Source of the DNA: Streptomyces sp. BK340
GTDB lineage: Bacteria > Actinomycetota > Actinomycetes > Streptomycetales > Streptomycetaceae
DNA length: 64,000 bases
Reading direction: 5' to 3'
Assembly (NCBI RefSeq): GCF_007827595.1
Contig: NZ_VISR01000018.1
Coordinates: forward strand, 124,001 to 188,000
In this document: piece by piece, positions 40,883 to 50,912 of the stretch
Position numbering within the stretch: the first letter of the stretch is position 1
How the letters are laid out: each line of letters begins with the position of its first letter
Program-made: the position numbers and the translations under genes
The notes under the pieces: generated by a model
Database searches by the model: none
What the model was told of the DNA's origin: nothing
What the model saw: only the letters and a program-made list of their open reading frames with translations

Positions 40883-42397
40883 TCAGCCCTCGCTGACGCC
40901 CAGCCTCTCCAGGATCAGTTCCTTGACGCGGGCCGCGTCGGCCTGACCCCGGGTCGCCTTCATGACCGCGCCGACCAGGGCGCCGGCCGCGGCCACCTTG
41001 CCACCGCGGATCTTGTCCGCGATGCCCGGGTTGCCGGCGATGGCCTCGTCGACGGCCGTGCCGAGGGCCGAGTCGTCGGAGACGACCTTCAGGCCGCGCT
41101 TGTCGACGACCTCGTCCGGGGTGCCCTCGCCCGCGAGGACGCCCTCGATGACCTGGCGGGCCAGCTTGTCGTTCAGGTCGCCGGAGCTGACCAGCTCGGT
41201 GACCCGGGCGACCTGCGCCGGCGTGATGGGCAGCTCGTCCAGCGACTTGCCCGACTCGTTGGCGCTGCGCGCCAGTTCGCCCATCCACCACTTGCGGGCG
41301 GAGGCCGCGTCGGCACCGGCCTCGATCGTGGCGACGATCGGGTCCAGCGCGCCGGCGTTCAGGATCGCCTGCATGTCGGTGGCCGAGATGCCCCACTCCG
41401 CCAGCAGGCGGGTGCGGCGGGCCAGCGGCATCTCCGGCAGCGCGGCGCGGATCTCCTCGACCCACTCGCGCGAGGGCGCCACCGGGACGAGGTCGGGCTC
41501 CGGGAAGTACCGGTAGTCCTCGGCCTCCTCCTTCACTCGGCCCGAGGTCGTCGACCCGGTGTCCTCGTGGAAGTGGCGGGTCTCCTGGACGATCGTGCCG
41601 CCGGAGGAGAGCACGGCCGCGTGGCGCATGATCTCGAACCGGGCCGCACGCTCCACGGAGCGCAGCGAGTTGACGTTCTTCGTCTCGGAGCGCGTGCCGA
41701 ACTTCTCGCTGCCCTTGGGCATCAGCGACAGGTTGACGTCGCAGCGCATCTGGCCCATCTCCATGCGGGCCTCGGAGACGCCGAGGGCACGGATGACCTC
41801 GCGCAGCTCACGGACGTACGCCTTCGCCACCTCGGGGGCACGGTCGCCGGCACCGACGATCGGCTTGGTGACGATCTCGATGAGCGGGATGCCCGCGCGG
41901 TTGTAGTCGAGGAGGGAGTGCTGGGCGCCGTGGATACGGCCCGTGGCACCGCCGACGTGCGTCGACTTGCCGGTGTCCTCCTCCATGTGGGCGCGCTCGA
42001 TCTCCACGCGGAAGGACTCGCCGTCCTCCAGCTGCACGTCGAGGTAGCCGTTGAAGGCGATGGGCTCGTCGTACTGGGAGGTCTGGAAGTTCTTCGGCAT
42101 GTCCGGATAGAAGTAGTTCTTCCGGGCGAAGCGGCACCACTCGGCGATCTCGCAGTGGAGCGCGAGACCGATCTTGATCGCGGACTCGACGCCGGTCGCG
42201 TTGACGACCGGGAGCGCGCCGGGCAGGCCGAGGCAGGTCGGGCAGGTCTGCGAGTTGGGCTCGGCGCCCAGCTCGGTCGAACACCCGCAGAACATCTTGG
42301 TCTTGGTGCCGAGTTCGACATGGACCTCGAGGCCCATGACGGGGTCGTACGACGCCAGCGCGTCCTCGTACGACACCAGGTCGGTCGTGGTGGTCAC
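40883..42397 (-). CDS. gatB: Aspartyl/glutamyl-tRNA(Asn/Gln) amidotransferase subunit B
   Basis: The 504-residue subunit activates the misacylated Glu-tRNA(Gln) (or Asp-tRNA(Asn)) with ATP and receives ammonia from GatA. YDPVMGLEVHVELGTKTKMF, the zinc site CGCSTELG / CPTCLGLPG, EIVTKPIVG and RMEMGQMRCDVNLSL are canonical. The C-terminal GatB/YqeY tRNA-contacting domain ends with KATRGQADAARVKELILERL. It is the last gene of gatC-gatA-small protein-gatB. Confidence 0.97.
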   Translation of the reverse strand: MTTTTDLVSYEDALASYDPVMGLEVHVELGTKTKMFCGCSTELGAEPNSQTCPTCLGLPGALPVVNATGVESAIKIGLALHCEIAEWCRFARKNYFYPDMPKNFQTSQYDEPIAFNGYLDVQLEDGESFRVEIERAHMEEDTGKSTHVGGATGRIHGAQHSLLDYNRAGIPLIEIVTKPIVGAGDRAPEVAKAYVRELREVIRALGVSEARMEMGQMRCDVNLSLMPKGSEKFGTRSETKNVNSLRSVERAARFEIMRHAAVLSSGGTIVQETRHFHEDTGSTTSGRVKEEAEDYRYFPEPDLVPVAPSREWVEEIRAALPEMPLARRTRLLAEWGISATDMQAILNAGALDPIVATIEAGADAASARKWWMGELARSANESGKSLDELPITPAQVARVTELVSSGDLNDKLARQVIEGVLAGEGTPDEVVDKRGLKVVSDDSALGTAVDEAIAGNPGIADKIRGGKVAAAGALVGAVMKATRGQADAARVKELILERLGVSEG

Positions 42398-42413
42398 GGT
42401 GAAAACTTCCCTC

Positions 42414-42649
42414 TCAGCCCAGCAGGACGTCGTCGTCGCCCAGCCGCTTCAGCTCGCGGTAGAGGATGGCGAGGCCGGTGACGATCGCGACGGCGGACAC
42501 GGTGGCGTCGATCAGCCGCAGCGTGTCGTGCTCGGCGCGCGCCTTCTTGATCTGCTTGGCCACACCGAACGCGCCGAACGCGGTCCCGGCCATCGACAGG
42601 TACGTGCCGGACTTCGACTTCTTGAAGCCCTTGGCCTTGTTCAGTGCAC

Positions 42650-42653
<4 letters not shown>
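42414..42653 (-). CDS. Small membrane protein within the gat operon
   Basis: From the GTG at 42651-42653 the product has 79 residues, starting VSALNKAKGFKKSKSGTYLS. It has a basic head, two hydrophobic segments (YLSMAGTAFGAFGVAKQI and IDATVSAVAIVTGLAILYRE) and a charged tail. Its start overlaps the gatA stop as GTGA, and GAGGAGG inside the end of gatA provides the ribosome-binding site. It is inserted between gatA and gatB. Function unknown; the tight coupling suggests its amount is tied to GatA. Confidence 0.82.
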
Positions 42654-44146
<1,493 letters not shown>

Positions 44147-44148
44147 GG

Positions 44149-44445
44149 TCAGTCCTCCCCCAGGATCTGCGGCACCTTGAAACGCTGCTGCTCCTGGGCC
44201 GGGGCGCCGGAGAGCGCCTGCTCGGGGGTGAGCGAGGGACGGACCTCGTCCGGCCGCATGACGTTCGTCAGCGGGAGCGGGTGCGAGGTCGGCGGTACGT
44301 CTTGGTCGGCGACCTCGCTGACGCGGGCGACCGCGCCGATGATGTCGTCGAGCTGGCCTGCGAAGTGGTCGAGTTCTTCGGGCTTCAGCTCCAGACGCGC
44401 CAGCCGGGCGAGGTGGGCGACCTCCTCGCGCGTGATGCCAGGCAT
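44149..44445 (-). CDS. gatC: Aspartyl/glutamyl-tRNA(Asn/Gln) amidotransferase subunit C
   Basis: The 98-residue stabilising subunit wraps GatA and GatB together. ITREEVAHLARLARLELKPEEL and the Pro-rich C-terminal belt (LPLTNVMRPDEVRPSLTPEQ, then LSGAPAQEQQRFKVPQIL) are typical. AGAGGATC precedes the ATG. It is the first gene of the operon; the 104 nt gap to the cupin gene should hold the promoter or read-through, with no clear signal. Confidence 0.96.
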   Translation of the reverse strand: MPGITREEVAHLARLARLELKPEELDHFAGQLDDIIGAVARVSEVADQDVPPTSHPLPLTNVMRPDEVRPSLTPEQALSGAPAQEQQRFKVPQILGED

Positions 44446-44549
44446 GCAGCGATCCTCTGGGGTGAGTGTGTGTGGTTAGGGCCCAATCCTATGGGGCGGG
44501 CCCCGGTGCCCGTGAAACGGTTTGCCGGGGCCCCTCCGAGAGCACTCCG

Positions 44550-45044
44550 TCAGCGCCGCCTCGCGTCCCAGATCTCACTCTTCAGGAAGTGGTTGTCGTA
44601 CAGCTCCTGCACGTCCAGGAGGCTCTCCGGAGGGACCTCGCCGAGGGCTATGCGCTGCAGGTGGCGGAAGTACTCGAAGCGCTCGACGCCCGGTGTGATG
44701 ACGATGAGCAGGTCGGCGTCGGCGCCGGGTACGGCGGCGAAGGCGTGCGGCTTGCCGGGCGGGACGATGACGAGGTCGCCCGGGCCGGCGGTGACGACGT
44801 CCTCGCCGGAGAGGATGTCGGCGGCGCCGTCCAGCAGGAAGAACATCTCGGCGGAGTTGTCGTGCCAGTGCGGCCTGGCACCGTCGGCGCCCGCCGTGAG
44901 GGTGACGCGCTGGGTGGACAGCGCGCCGCCGGTCCGGCTGCTGTCGGCCAGCAGGCGCACGGTGGTGGGCGCTCGGCCGACGACCTCGGCCTCGGCGTCT
45001 CGGACGATCACGGACTCGTCGAACTTCGGAACGAACAGCGACAT
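44550..45044 (-). CDS. Cupin-domain protein
   Basis: The 164-residue protein has a single cupin barrel: motif 1 ARPHWHDNSAEMFFLLDGAA with His, His and Glu metal ligands, and motif 2 GPGDLVIVPPGKPHAFAAVP with the fourth His. The C-terminal helices (RFEYFRHLQRIALGEVPPES) are like those of small cupins of unknown role. GGGGG lies before the ATG. It follows the DUF4267 gene on the same strand by 32 nt, so it may be co-regulated with it by the divergent TetR protein. Confidence 0.88.
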   Translation of the reverse strand: MSLFVPKFDESVIVRDAEAEVVGRAPTTVRLLADSSRTGGALSTQRVTLTAGADGARPHWHDNSAEMFFLLDGAADILSGEDVVTAGPGDLVIVPPGKPHAFAAVPGADADLLIVITPGVERFEYFRHLQRIALGEVPPESLLDVQELYDNHFLKSEIWDARRR

Positions 45045-45076
45045 CCGGAAACCCCCTGGTGACGATGGTGCCGTGG

Positions 45077-45448
45077 TCAGACGAGGAAGAGCAGCACGGC
45101 GCTGATCAGTACAACGACCGCGGTGGCGAAGTGGATCCCGAAGGCGACGGCCTTCGTACCGCCGCTGCGCAGGACTATCAGCGTGTCGCTGAGCGGGACA
45201 AGGGCCACGCAGACCATGAACCAGGCCTCGGCCTGCGCCCCGGCGAAGGCCAGCAGCGCAAGGCCGACGAGTCCGAAGGTGCCGTCCCGCATGCCCTTGA
45301 TCGTGAGGTAGGGGCCGGCGTCGCCGTCCGGCCGGGCGGGGGCGCCGTAGCCGGCCGCGGCGGAGGCGGGCTGGAACAGGAATCGATATCCGAGGAAGAC
45401 GCAGAACAGGTCGAGCACGACGGCCAGGGTGTATGCGGTGACGGTCAC
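45077..45448 (-). CDS. DUF4267-type small membrane protein
   Basis: The GTG at 45446-45448 follows AGGAGAAGG and gives a 123-residue protein, VTVTAYTLAVVLDLFCVFLG, with about four hydrophobic segments and the family-like KGMRDGTFGLVGLALLAF loop. Function unknown. It is divergent from the TetR gene; one operator palindrome lies 15 nt before its start. Confidence 0.82.
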   Translation of the reverse strand: MTVTAYTLAVVLDLFCVFLGYRFLFQPASAAAGYGAPARPDGDAGPYLTIKGMRDGTFGLVGLALLAFAGAQAEAWFMVCVALVPLSDTLIVLRSGGTKAVAFGIHFATAVVVLISAVLLFLV

Positions 45449-45462
45449 GTGCCTTCTCCTTG

Positions 45463-45525
45463 CTAGCAGCGCTAGGGACAAGAGTGAAGCTACCAGAGCG
45501 TCGACAGAAGTGCTAGCGGCGCTAG
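45463..45525. promoter_or_regulatory. Paired CTAGC-N3-GCTAG operators and TetR promoter
   Basis: Two copies of the same palindrome, CTAGC-AGC-GCTAG (45463-45475) and CTAGC-GGC-GCTAG (45513-45525), lie 50 bp apart. The second overlaps a -10-like TAGAAT (45523-45528), which pairs with TCGACA (45501-45506) at 16 nt. The first lies before the DUF4267 gene. This fits repression of both divergent genes. Confidence 0.85.
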
Positions 45526-45535
45526 AATCACGGCC

Positions 45536-46177
45536 ATGCCGATCCAGACGCGCCGGGAGCGCGAACGAGCGGAACGCGAGCGGCTGATCATGACGGCCGC
45601 ACGGGAACTGGCGGAGGCGGAGGGCTGGGACGCGGTGACCACACGACGGCTGGCCGCCGAGATCGAGTACAGCCAGCCGGTCCTCTACAGCCACTTCAAG
45701 GGCAAGAGCGCGATCGCGGCGGCGGTCGTGGTGCAGGGCTGCGCGGACCTGGCGGCCGAGCCGGCCTCGGCGCGCGCCGAGGCACGGGGCGTGCGGGAGT
45801 CGCCGGCGGCGGTGGCGGAGACGTACATGTCCTTCGCGCGGCGCCGGTCGGCCCTCTACGCCGCGATGTGCACCCCCCTCGTGAACCTGCCGTTCGCCAC
45901 GGAGGAGGCGCCGGAGCCGGTGCGGGCGGCGTTCGGCGAGCTGTTCGCCGCCGTGCAGCCGATCGCGGCCGAGGGCGACGACCCCGACCTGCTGACGGAG
46001 ACGTTCTGGACGGGGCTGCACGGGCCGGCGACGCCGATGCGCAGTGGCCGGCTGCCGGAGCACGCGCACGAAAGGCGGTTGGCATTGCTGATCGGCCGCT
46101 TCGCGGGCGGCGGAGCACCGGCAGCCGCCGACGGCGGTCGGCCCCACGGGAGACGGCACCGCGCGACCGGGCTGTGA
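45536..46177 (+). CDS. TetR-family regulator of the DUF4267/cupin genes
   Basis: The 213-residue protein begins MPIQTRRERERAERERLIMT, followed by the helix-turn-helix VTTRRLAAEIEYSQPVLYSHFKGKSAI and a C-terminal ligand domain (TetR_C_33-like, TEEAPEPVRAAFGELFAAVQ). The ATG is only 8 nt after the TAGAAT box, so the mRNA is probably leaderless. Autoregulation through the palindromes is likely. The ligand is unknown. Confidence 0.92.
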   Translation: MPIQTRRERERAERERLIMTAARELAEAEGWDAVTTRRLAAEIEYSQPVLYSHFKGKSAIAAAVVVQGCADLAAEPASARAEARGVRESPAAVAETYMSFARRRSALYAAMCTPLVNLPFATEEAPEPVRAAFGELFAAVQPIAAEGDDPDLLTETFWTGLHGPATPMRSGRLPEHAHERRLALLIGRFAGGGAPAAADGGRPHGRRHRATGL

Positions 46178-46198
46178 CGGACAGGCGGGTGGGAGAAG

Positions 46199-48439
46199 TT
46201 ATTCGGCTGCCGGAAGCGCGGCACGCGGCCGCTGCCACCCGCGGGACCCACGCGCCCGCAGCCAGGCCGTCGTCTCGTCCGGAGGCATCGCCGCGGCTAC
46301 CAGCCACCCCTGCACCGCGTCACACCCGAGATCCCGCAGCCGCTCCCAGGTCTCGTCGTCCTCCACCCCCTCGGCGACGACCAGCAGCCCCAGCGAGTGC
46401 GCCAGGTCGACCGTGCAGCGCACGATCTCCGCGTCCTCCGTGTCCACGGCCAGCCGGGCCACGAAGGACCGGTCGATCTTCAGCTCGCTCACGGGCAGCC
46501 GCCGCAGATGCACCAGTGAGGAGTACCCGGTGCCGAAGTCGTCCAGGGACATCTTCACGCCGTGCCCCGTGAGCCCGGCGAGCGTGTCGGCGGCCCGCTG
46601 CGGGTCCTCCAGCAGCACGTGCTCGGTTATCTCCAGCTGGAGCGCTCCCGCGGGCACTCCGTGCCGGGCCAGCCGGGCGGCGACGGAGCCCGCGAAGCCG
46701 GGCGTGTGGACGTCGCGCGGGGAGACGTTCACGGCCACCGGCACCCGCAGCCCCTGGGCCCGCCAGCGGGCGACCTGCGCGAGCGCGGTCTCCAGCACGT
46801 ACTCCGTCAGATGGGGCATCAGCCCCGAGGACTCGGCTATCGCTATGAACTCGTCCGGCGGCACCTTCCCGCGCTCGGGATGCACCCACCGCACCAGGGC
46901 CTCGAGGCCGGCGACCTGTCCGTCGAAGCGGACCTTCGGCTGGTAGTGCAACTGCACCTCCTGCGCGTCCAGCGCCCGGCGCAGATCGCCCAGCAGGCCC
47001 AGCCGGTCCGGGGTGTTGGAGTCGCGCTTGGACTCGTAGACCTCGACGCCCGTACGGTCCCGCTTCGCCTGGTACATCGCCACGTCCGCCCTCCGCAGCA
47101 GCCCCTCGGCGTCCAGCGCGTGGTCCGGGAAGACGGCGACGCCCGCGCTGGCCTCCAGGACGAGGGTGAGCCCGTCGAGGTCGAGCGGGGAGCTGAGGGC
47201 GGCGACGAGGCCGCGGGCGACCCGCGTGGCCGACGTGGTGGAGTCGGCGACGGGCAGTAAGACGGCGAACTCGTCACCGCCGAGCCGGGCCGCCTCCGCG
47301 CCGCGCGGGAGGGCGATCCGCAGCCGGTCGGCTATCTGCAGCAGCAGCCGGTCACCGGCGAGATGACCGAGGGTGTCGTTCACCGACCGGAAACGATCGA
47401 GGTCGATCAGCATGAGGGCGGTGCGGGCGCCGATGCGCTCGGCGTCGTCGAGGGCGGTCCAGATCCGCTCCAGCAGCCACTGCCGGTTGGGCAGTCCGGT
47501 CAGCGGGTCGCGGAGCTGCTCCTCGGCCCGGGCCCGGGCCATCCACAGCGTGGAGTCGAGGGCTATCAGCGGGATGGCGAACAGCGGCAGCAGGATCGGC
47601 TGGGCGTCGGCGACCACGCACACCAGCGGGGCGATGCCGAGCAGCGCGACGGCGACCAGGCCCTGCCTGACCAGGGCGGTACGGGCGACGGTGGGCAGTC
47701 CGCCGCCGCGCGGCGCGTGCAGGTACCACAGCAGGCCACGGCTGACCAGGAGATAGGCGGCGGCGACGAGCACCACCTCGGGCACGGTGGTGATGCTCCA
47801 GCTGTCCGGGCTCCAGGGATCCTCGACCGTCGGTACGCGCCCGAACGAGCCGAGCACCAGGGCGCCGGCGCTGATCCCGAGGATGTCCACGGCGCCGTGC
47901 AGCACGCCCTGCCGCCAGCGGTTCCGCCTGGCTATGCCGACCAGGACGACGACGGTGAGGCTGACCATCCCGGCGGGCACCCAGCCGTACAGCAGCAGGA
48001 CGGCGAGGGTGAGGGCCGCGCCGGAGCCCGTGCCGCCCCACCAGCGGGCGCGGCCGAGCATCACGAGGTGGCCGACGATGGTGCCGGTGAGCACGGCCAG
48101 CGACCAGCCGAGCGTGCCGCCCGGGAAGAGGGCGTGGTTGCCGCTGAAGGCACCGTAGAAGCCCGCGCCCAGGGCGAATCCGGCGGCCGCCACGAGGCCC
48201 GCGGGCAACGCGGGCCAGGACAGATGCCGTTCGGGGTCGGTGCCGGGCAGCACGGGGGCGGCCTCGATGGCCGGCGGAACCGGTGCGTGTGCCTCGGTCG
48301 CGGTGCCCGGTCCGGCCGGACGCGCCCGAGTGCCCGTGCGCTCGGCGCCCCACCCGGTCCACCGGATCCCCCGCCAGGCGACCGCACGGCGGCGCAGGCG
48401 CAGCCGTGAGTCCGGGGCGGCGCTCTCGGTCGGTTCCAT
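46199..48439 (-). CDS. rmdB: Membrane GGDEF-EAL c-di-GMP protein with intact catalytic motifs
   Basis: The 746-residue protein has about eight hydrophobic segments (residues about 75-305), a GGDEF domain with intact ARLGGDEFAVLL, and an EAL domain with GLEALVRWVHPERGKVPPDE, VNVSPRD, LEITEHVL, SLDDFGTGYSS, LKIDRSFV and VAEGVED, all key metal and catalytic residues present. It should be able to hydrolyse c-di-GMP and perhaps make it. I recall S. coelicolor RmdB (a phosphodiesterase affecting development) next to ligA. ATG 48439 follows AGGGACGGGA. About 259 nt with no recognised gene separate it from ligA. Confidence 0.9.
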   Translation of the reverse strand: MEPTESAAPDSRLRLRRRAVAWRGIRWTGWGAERTGTRARPAGPGTATEAHAPVPPAIEAAPVLPGTDPERHLSWPALPAGLVAAAGFALGAGFYGAFSGNHALFPGGTLGWSLAVLTGTIVGHLVMLGRARWWGGTGSGAALTLAVLLLYGWVPAGMVSLTVVVLVGIARRNRWRQGVLHGAVDILGISAGALVLGSFGRVPTVEDPWSPDSWSITTVPEVVLVAAAYLLVSRGLLWYLHAPRGGGLPTVARTALVRQGLVAVALLGIAPLVCVVADAQPILLPLFAIPLIALDSTLWMARARAEEQLRDPLTGLPNRQWLLERIWTALDDAERIGARTALMLIDLDRFRSVNDTLGHLAGDRLLLQIADRLRIALPRGAEAARLGGDEFAVLLPVADSTTSATRVARGLVAALSSPLDLDGLTLVLEASAGVAVFPDHALDAEGLLRRADVAMYQAKRDRTGVEVYESKRDSNTPDRLGLLGDLRRALDAQEVQLHYQPKVRFDGQVAGLEALVRWVHPERGKVPPDEFIAIAESSGLMPHLTEYVLETALAQVARWRAQGLRVPVAVNVSPRDVHTPGFAGSVAARLARHGVPAGALQLEITEHVLLEDPQRAADTLAGLTGHGVKMSLDDFGTGYSSLVHLRRLPVSELKIDRSFVARLAVDTEDAEIVRCTVDLAHSLGLLVVAEGVEDDETWERLRDLGCDAVQGWLVAAAMPPDETTAWLRARGSRGWQRPRAALPAAE

Positions 48440-48698
48440 TCCCGTCCCTCTCACAGCCGGCGGTGCACACGCCACGCGGCCCGATGCCCGACAACCATCA
48501 GCGGCTCCGCGTCGAAGAAACCTTCCTCGTGCCCTTCACGGGCAGGGGGATGCCCCAGCCGCAGCTGGGCACGGCAGGTGCACACCTCAACAGTAGGCCG
48601 CGGAAGGCTTCCTCGGGCAGCGGTCGTCGACGGTTGCCCGAATGAGCCCGGGCCACCCGTATGCAACTGATATGCGCCGAACGGGTGGCCTTCAACCG
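48440..48698 (-). other. Intergenic stretch between ligA and the rmdB-like gene
   Basis: I see no supported gene in these 259 nt. A short hairpin CCCAGC/GCTGGG (48554-48569) is present. A frame on the plus strand through here lacks a ribosome-binding site. The rmdB-like promoter should be in this region, but no clear hexamers stand out. Confidence 0.4.
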
Positions 48699-50897
48699 CT
48701 ACTCCCCGGTCGGAAGCGCGACTTCCGTCGCCGCCTCGGGACCCTGCTCCAACAGGACGCCGAAACCGTCCTCGTTCAGAACCGGAACCTTGAGCTGCAT
48801 GGCCTTGTCGTACTTCGATCCCGGGTTGTCGCCCACCACGACGAACGAGGTCTTCTTCGAAACCGAACCGGTCACCTTCGCACCGCGGCTCTGCAGCGCC
48901 TCCTTGGCGCCGTCCCGGGTGAAGTTCTCCAGCGTGCCGGTCACGACGACGGTGAGACCCTCCAGCGGGCGCGGCCCCTCGTCCTCGCCGGACGTTTCGT
49001 CCTCCAGCGGGACTCCGGCCGCCTTCCACTTGCGGACGATCTCGCGGTGCCAGTCCTCGGCGAACCACTCCTTGAGGGCGGCGGCGATGATGGGACCGAC
49101 GCCGTCGGTGGTGGCCAGCTCCTGCTCGGTGGCCTGTTCGATGCGGTCGATGGAGCGGAACTCGCGCGCGAGGGCCTGCGCCGCCACCGGGCCGACGTGC
49201 CGGATGGACAGTCCGTTCAGGAAGCGGGCCAGCGGGCGGGCCTTGGCCGCCTCGATGTTCTCCAGCAGTGCGAGGGTGTTCTTCTTCGGCTCGCCCTTCT
49301 GGTTGGCGAAGACCGTGACGACCTTCTCCTCGCCCGTCTTGGGGTCACGCTTGGGCAGGCCGCTGTCCGGGTCGAGGACGTAGGCCTTGATGGGCAGCAG
49401 CTTATCCACCGTCAGGTCGAACAGGTCGCCCTCGTCCACCAGGGGCGGGTCGGCCGGCTCCAGCGGGCGGGTCAGCGCTGCGGCGGCCACCGCACCGAAG
49501 TTCTCGATGTCCAGGCACTCACGGCCCGCGAGGTAGGAGACGCGCTCGCGCAACTGGGCCGGGCAGGTACGCGCGTTGGGGCAGCGGAGGTCGATGTCGC
49601 CCTCCTTCATGGGCCGCAGCGGCGTCCCGCACTCGGGGCACTCGCTCGGCATCACGAACTCCCGCTCGGCGCCGTCCCGCAGGTCGACCACCGGACCGAG
49701 GATCTCCGGGATGACGTCACCGGCCTTGCGGATCACCACGGTGTCGCCGATGAGCACGCCCTTGGCCTTGACGACCTCCTGGTTGTGCAGGGTGGCGAAC
49801 TCGACCTCGCTGCCCGCGACCGTGACCGGCTCGACCTGCGCGTACGGCGTGACGCGGCCGGTGCGGCCGACGCCCACCTTGATGTCGATGAGCTTGGTGT
49901 TGACCTCTTCCGGCGCGTACTTGTACGCGATCGCCCAGCGCGGGGCCCGGGCGGTGGACCCGAGTCGGCCCTGGAGCCGGATCTCGTCCAGCTTGATGAC
50001 GGCGCCGTCGATCTCGTGCTCCACGGAGTGGCGGTTCTCGCCGTCGTAGTGGGCGATGAACTCCCGTACGCCGTCCAGGTCGTCGACCACCCGGTTGTGC
50101 GTGGAGGTGGGCAGGCCCCAGGTCTTGAGCAGGTCGTAGGCCTGGGAGAGACGGGTCATGCCCGTGAAGCCCTCCAGGGCGCCGATGCCGTGGACGACCA
50201 TGTGCAGCGGGCGGGTGGCGGTGACCCGCGGGTCCTTCTGGCGCAGCGAACCGGCGGCGGCGTTGCGGGGATTGGCGAACGGCTTGTCGCCAGCGGCGAC
50301 CAGCCTGGCGTTCAGCTCCTCGAACTTCTCCATCGGGAAGTAGACCTCGCCGCGGATCTCCACGAGGTCGGGGACGTCGTCGCCCCGGAGGCGGTCCGGG
50401 ATCTCCGCGATCGTGCGGACGTTCGGGGTGATGTCCTCGCCGGTGCGGCCGTCGCCGCGGGTGGCGGCGCGCGTGAGACGGCCGCGCTCGTAGGTGAGGT
50501 TGACGGCGAGGCCGTCCACCTTCAGCTCGCACAGGAAGTGGTACTCCTGGTCGCCCAGCTCCCTGGCGATGCGGTCGGCCCAGGCGGCCAGTTCCTCGTC
50601 GTTGAAGGTGTTGTCCAGGGAGAGCATCCGCTGGCGGTGCTCGACCGCCGTGAACTCCGTCTCGTACGACCCCGCGACCTTCTGGGTCGGCGAGTCCGGC
50701 GTGCGCAGCTCCGGGTACTGCTCCTCCAGCGCCTCGAGCGTCTTGAGGAGCTGGTCGAATTCCGCGTCGCTGACGACGGGAGCGTCCTTCACGTAGTACC
50801 GGAAGCGGTGCTCCTCGACCTGCTCCGCGAGCAGGGCGTGCTTCTCGCGGGCCTCTGCGGGCACCGTCGTCGTCTCCGCTTGCTTGTCGCCGGCCAC
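48699..50897 (-). CDS. ligA: NAD+-dependent DNA ligase
   Basis: The 732-residue enzyme seals nicks in replication and repair. Domain Ia (HRFRYYVKDAPVVSDAEFD) precedes the adenylation domain with the AMP-lysine Lys126 (ELKVDGLAV). Then come the OB fold, a four-Cys zinc site (CPECG and CPNARTC), helix-hairpin-helix repeats (NGLSIRHVGPVAAQALAREF) and a C-terminal BRCT domain (LEGLTVVVTGTLENFTRDGA). The length is normal. It lies 15 nt after the methionine synthase gene and is probably cotranscribed. Confidence 0.97.
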   Translation of the reverse strand: MAGDKQAETTTVPAEAREKHALLAEQVEEHRFRYYVKDAPVVSDAEFDQLLKTLEALEEQYPELRTPDSPTQKVAGSYETEFTAVEHRQRMLSLDNTFNDEELAAWADRIARELGDQEYHFLCELKVDGLAVNLTYERGRLTRAATRGDGRTGEDITPNVRTIAEIPDRLRGDDVPDLVEIRGEVYFPMEKFEELNARLVAAGDKPFANPRNAAAGSLRQKDPRVTATRPLHMVVHGIGALEGFTGMTRLSQAYDLLKTWGLPTSTHNRVVDDLDGVREFIAHYDGENRHSVEHEIDGAVIKLDEIRLQGRLGSTARAPRWAIAYKYAPEEVNTKLIDIKVGVGRTGRVTPYAQVEPVTVAGSEVEFATLHNQEVVKAKGVLIGDTVVIRKAGDVIPEILGPVVDLRDGAEREFVMPSECPECGTPLRPMKEGDIDLRCPNARTCPAQLRERVSYLAGRECLDIENFGAVAAAALTRPLEPADPPLVDEGDLFDLTVDKLLPIKAYVLDPDSGLPKRDPKTGEEKVVTVFANQKGEPKKNTLALLENIEAAKARPLARFLNGLSIRHVGPVAAQALAREFRSIDRIEQATEQELATTDGVGPIIAAALKEWFAEDWHREIVRKWKAAGVPLEDETSGEDEGPRPLEGLTVVVTGTLENFTRDGAKEALQSRGAKVTGSVSKKTSFVVVGDNPGSKYDKAMQLKVPVLNEDGFGVLLEQGPEAATEVALPTGE

Positions 50898-50912
50898 CGT
50901 GTGGTCCTCCCG

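Noticed and set aside
48283..48645. A 120-codon plus-strand frame spanning the start of the rmdB-like gene and the ligA gap
   Set aside because: Half is antisense to a real gene, and the remainder lacks a ribosome-binding site or recognisable sequence.
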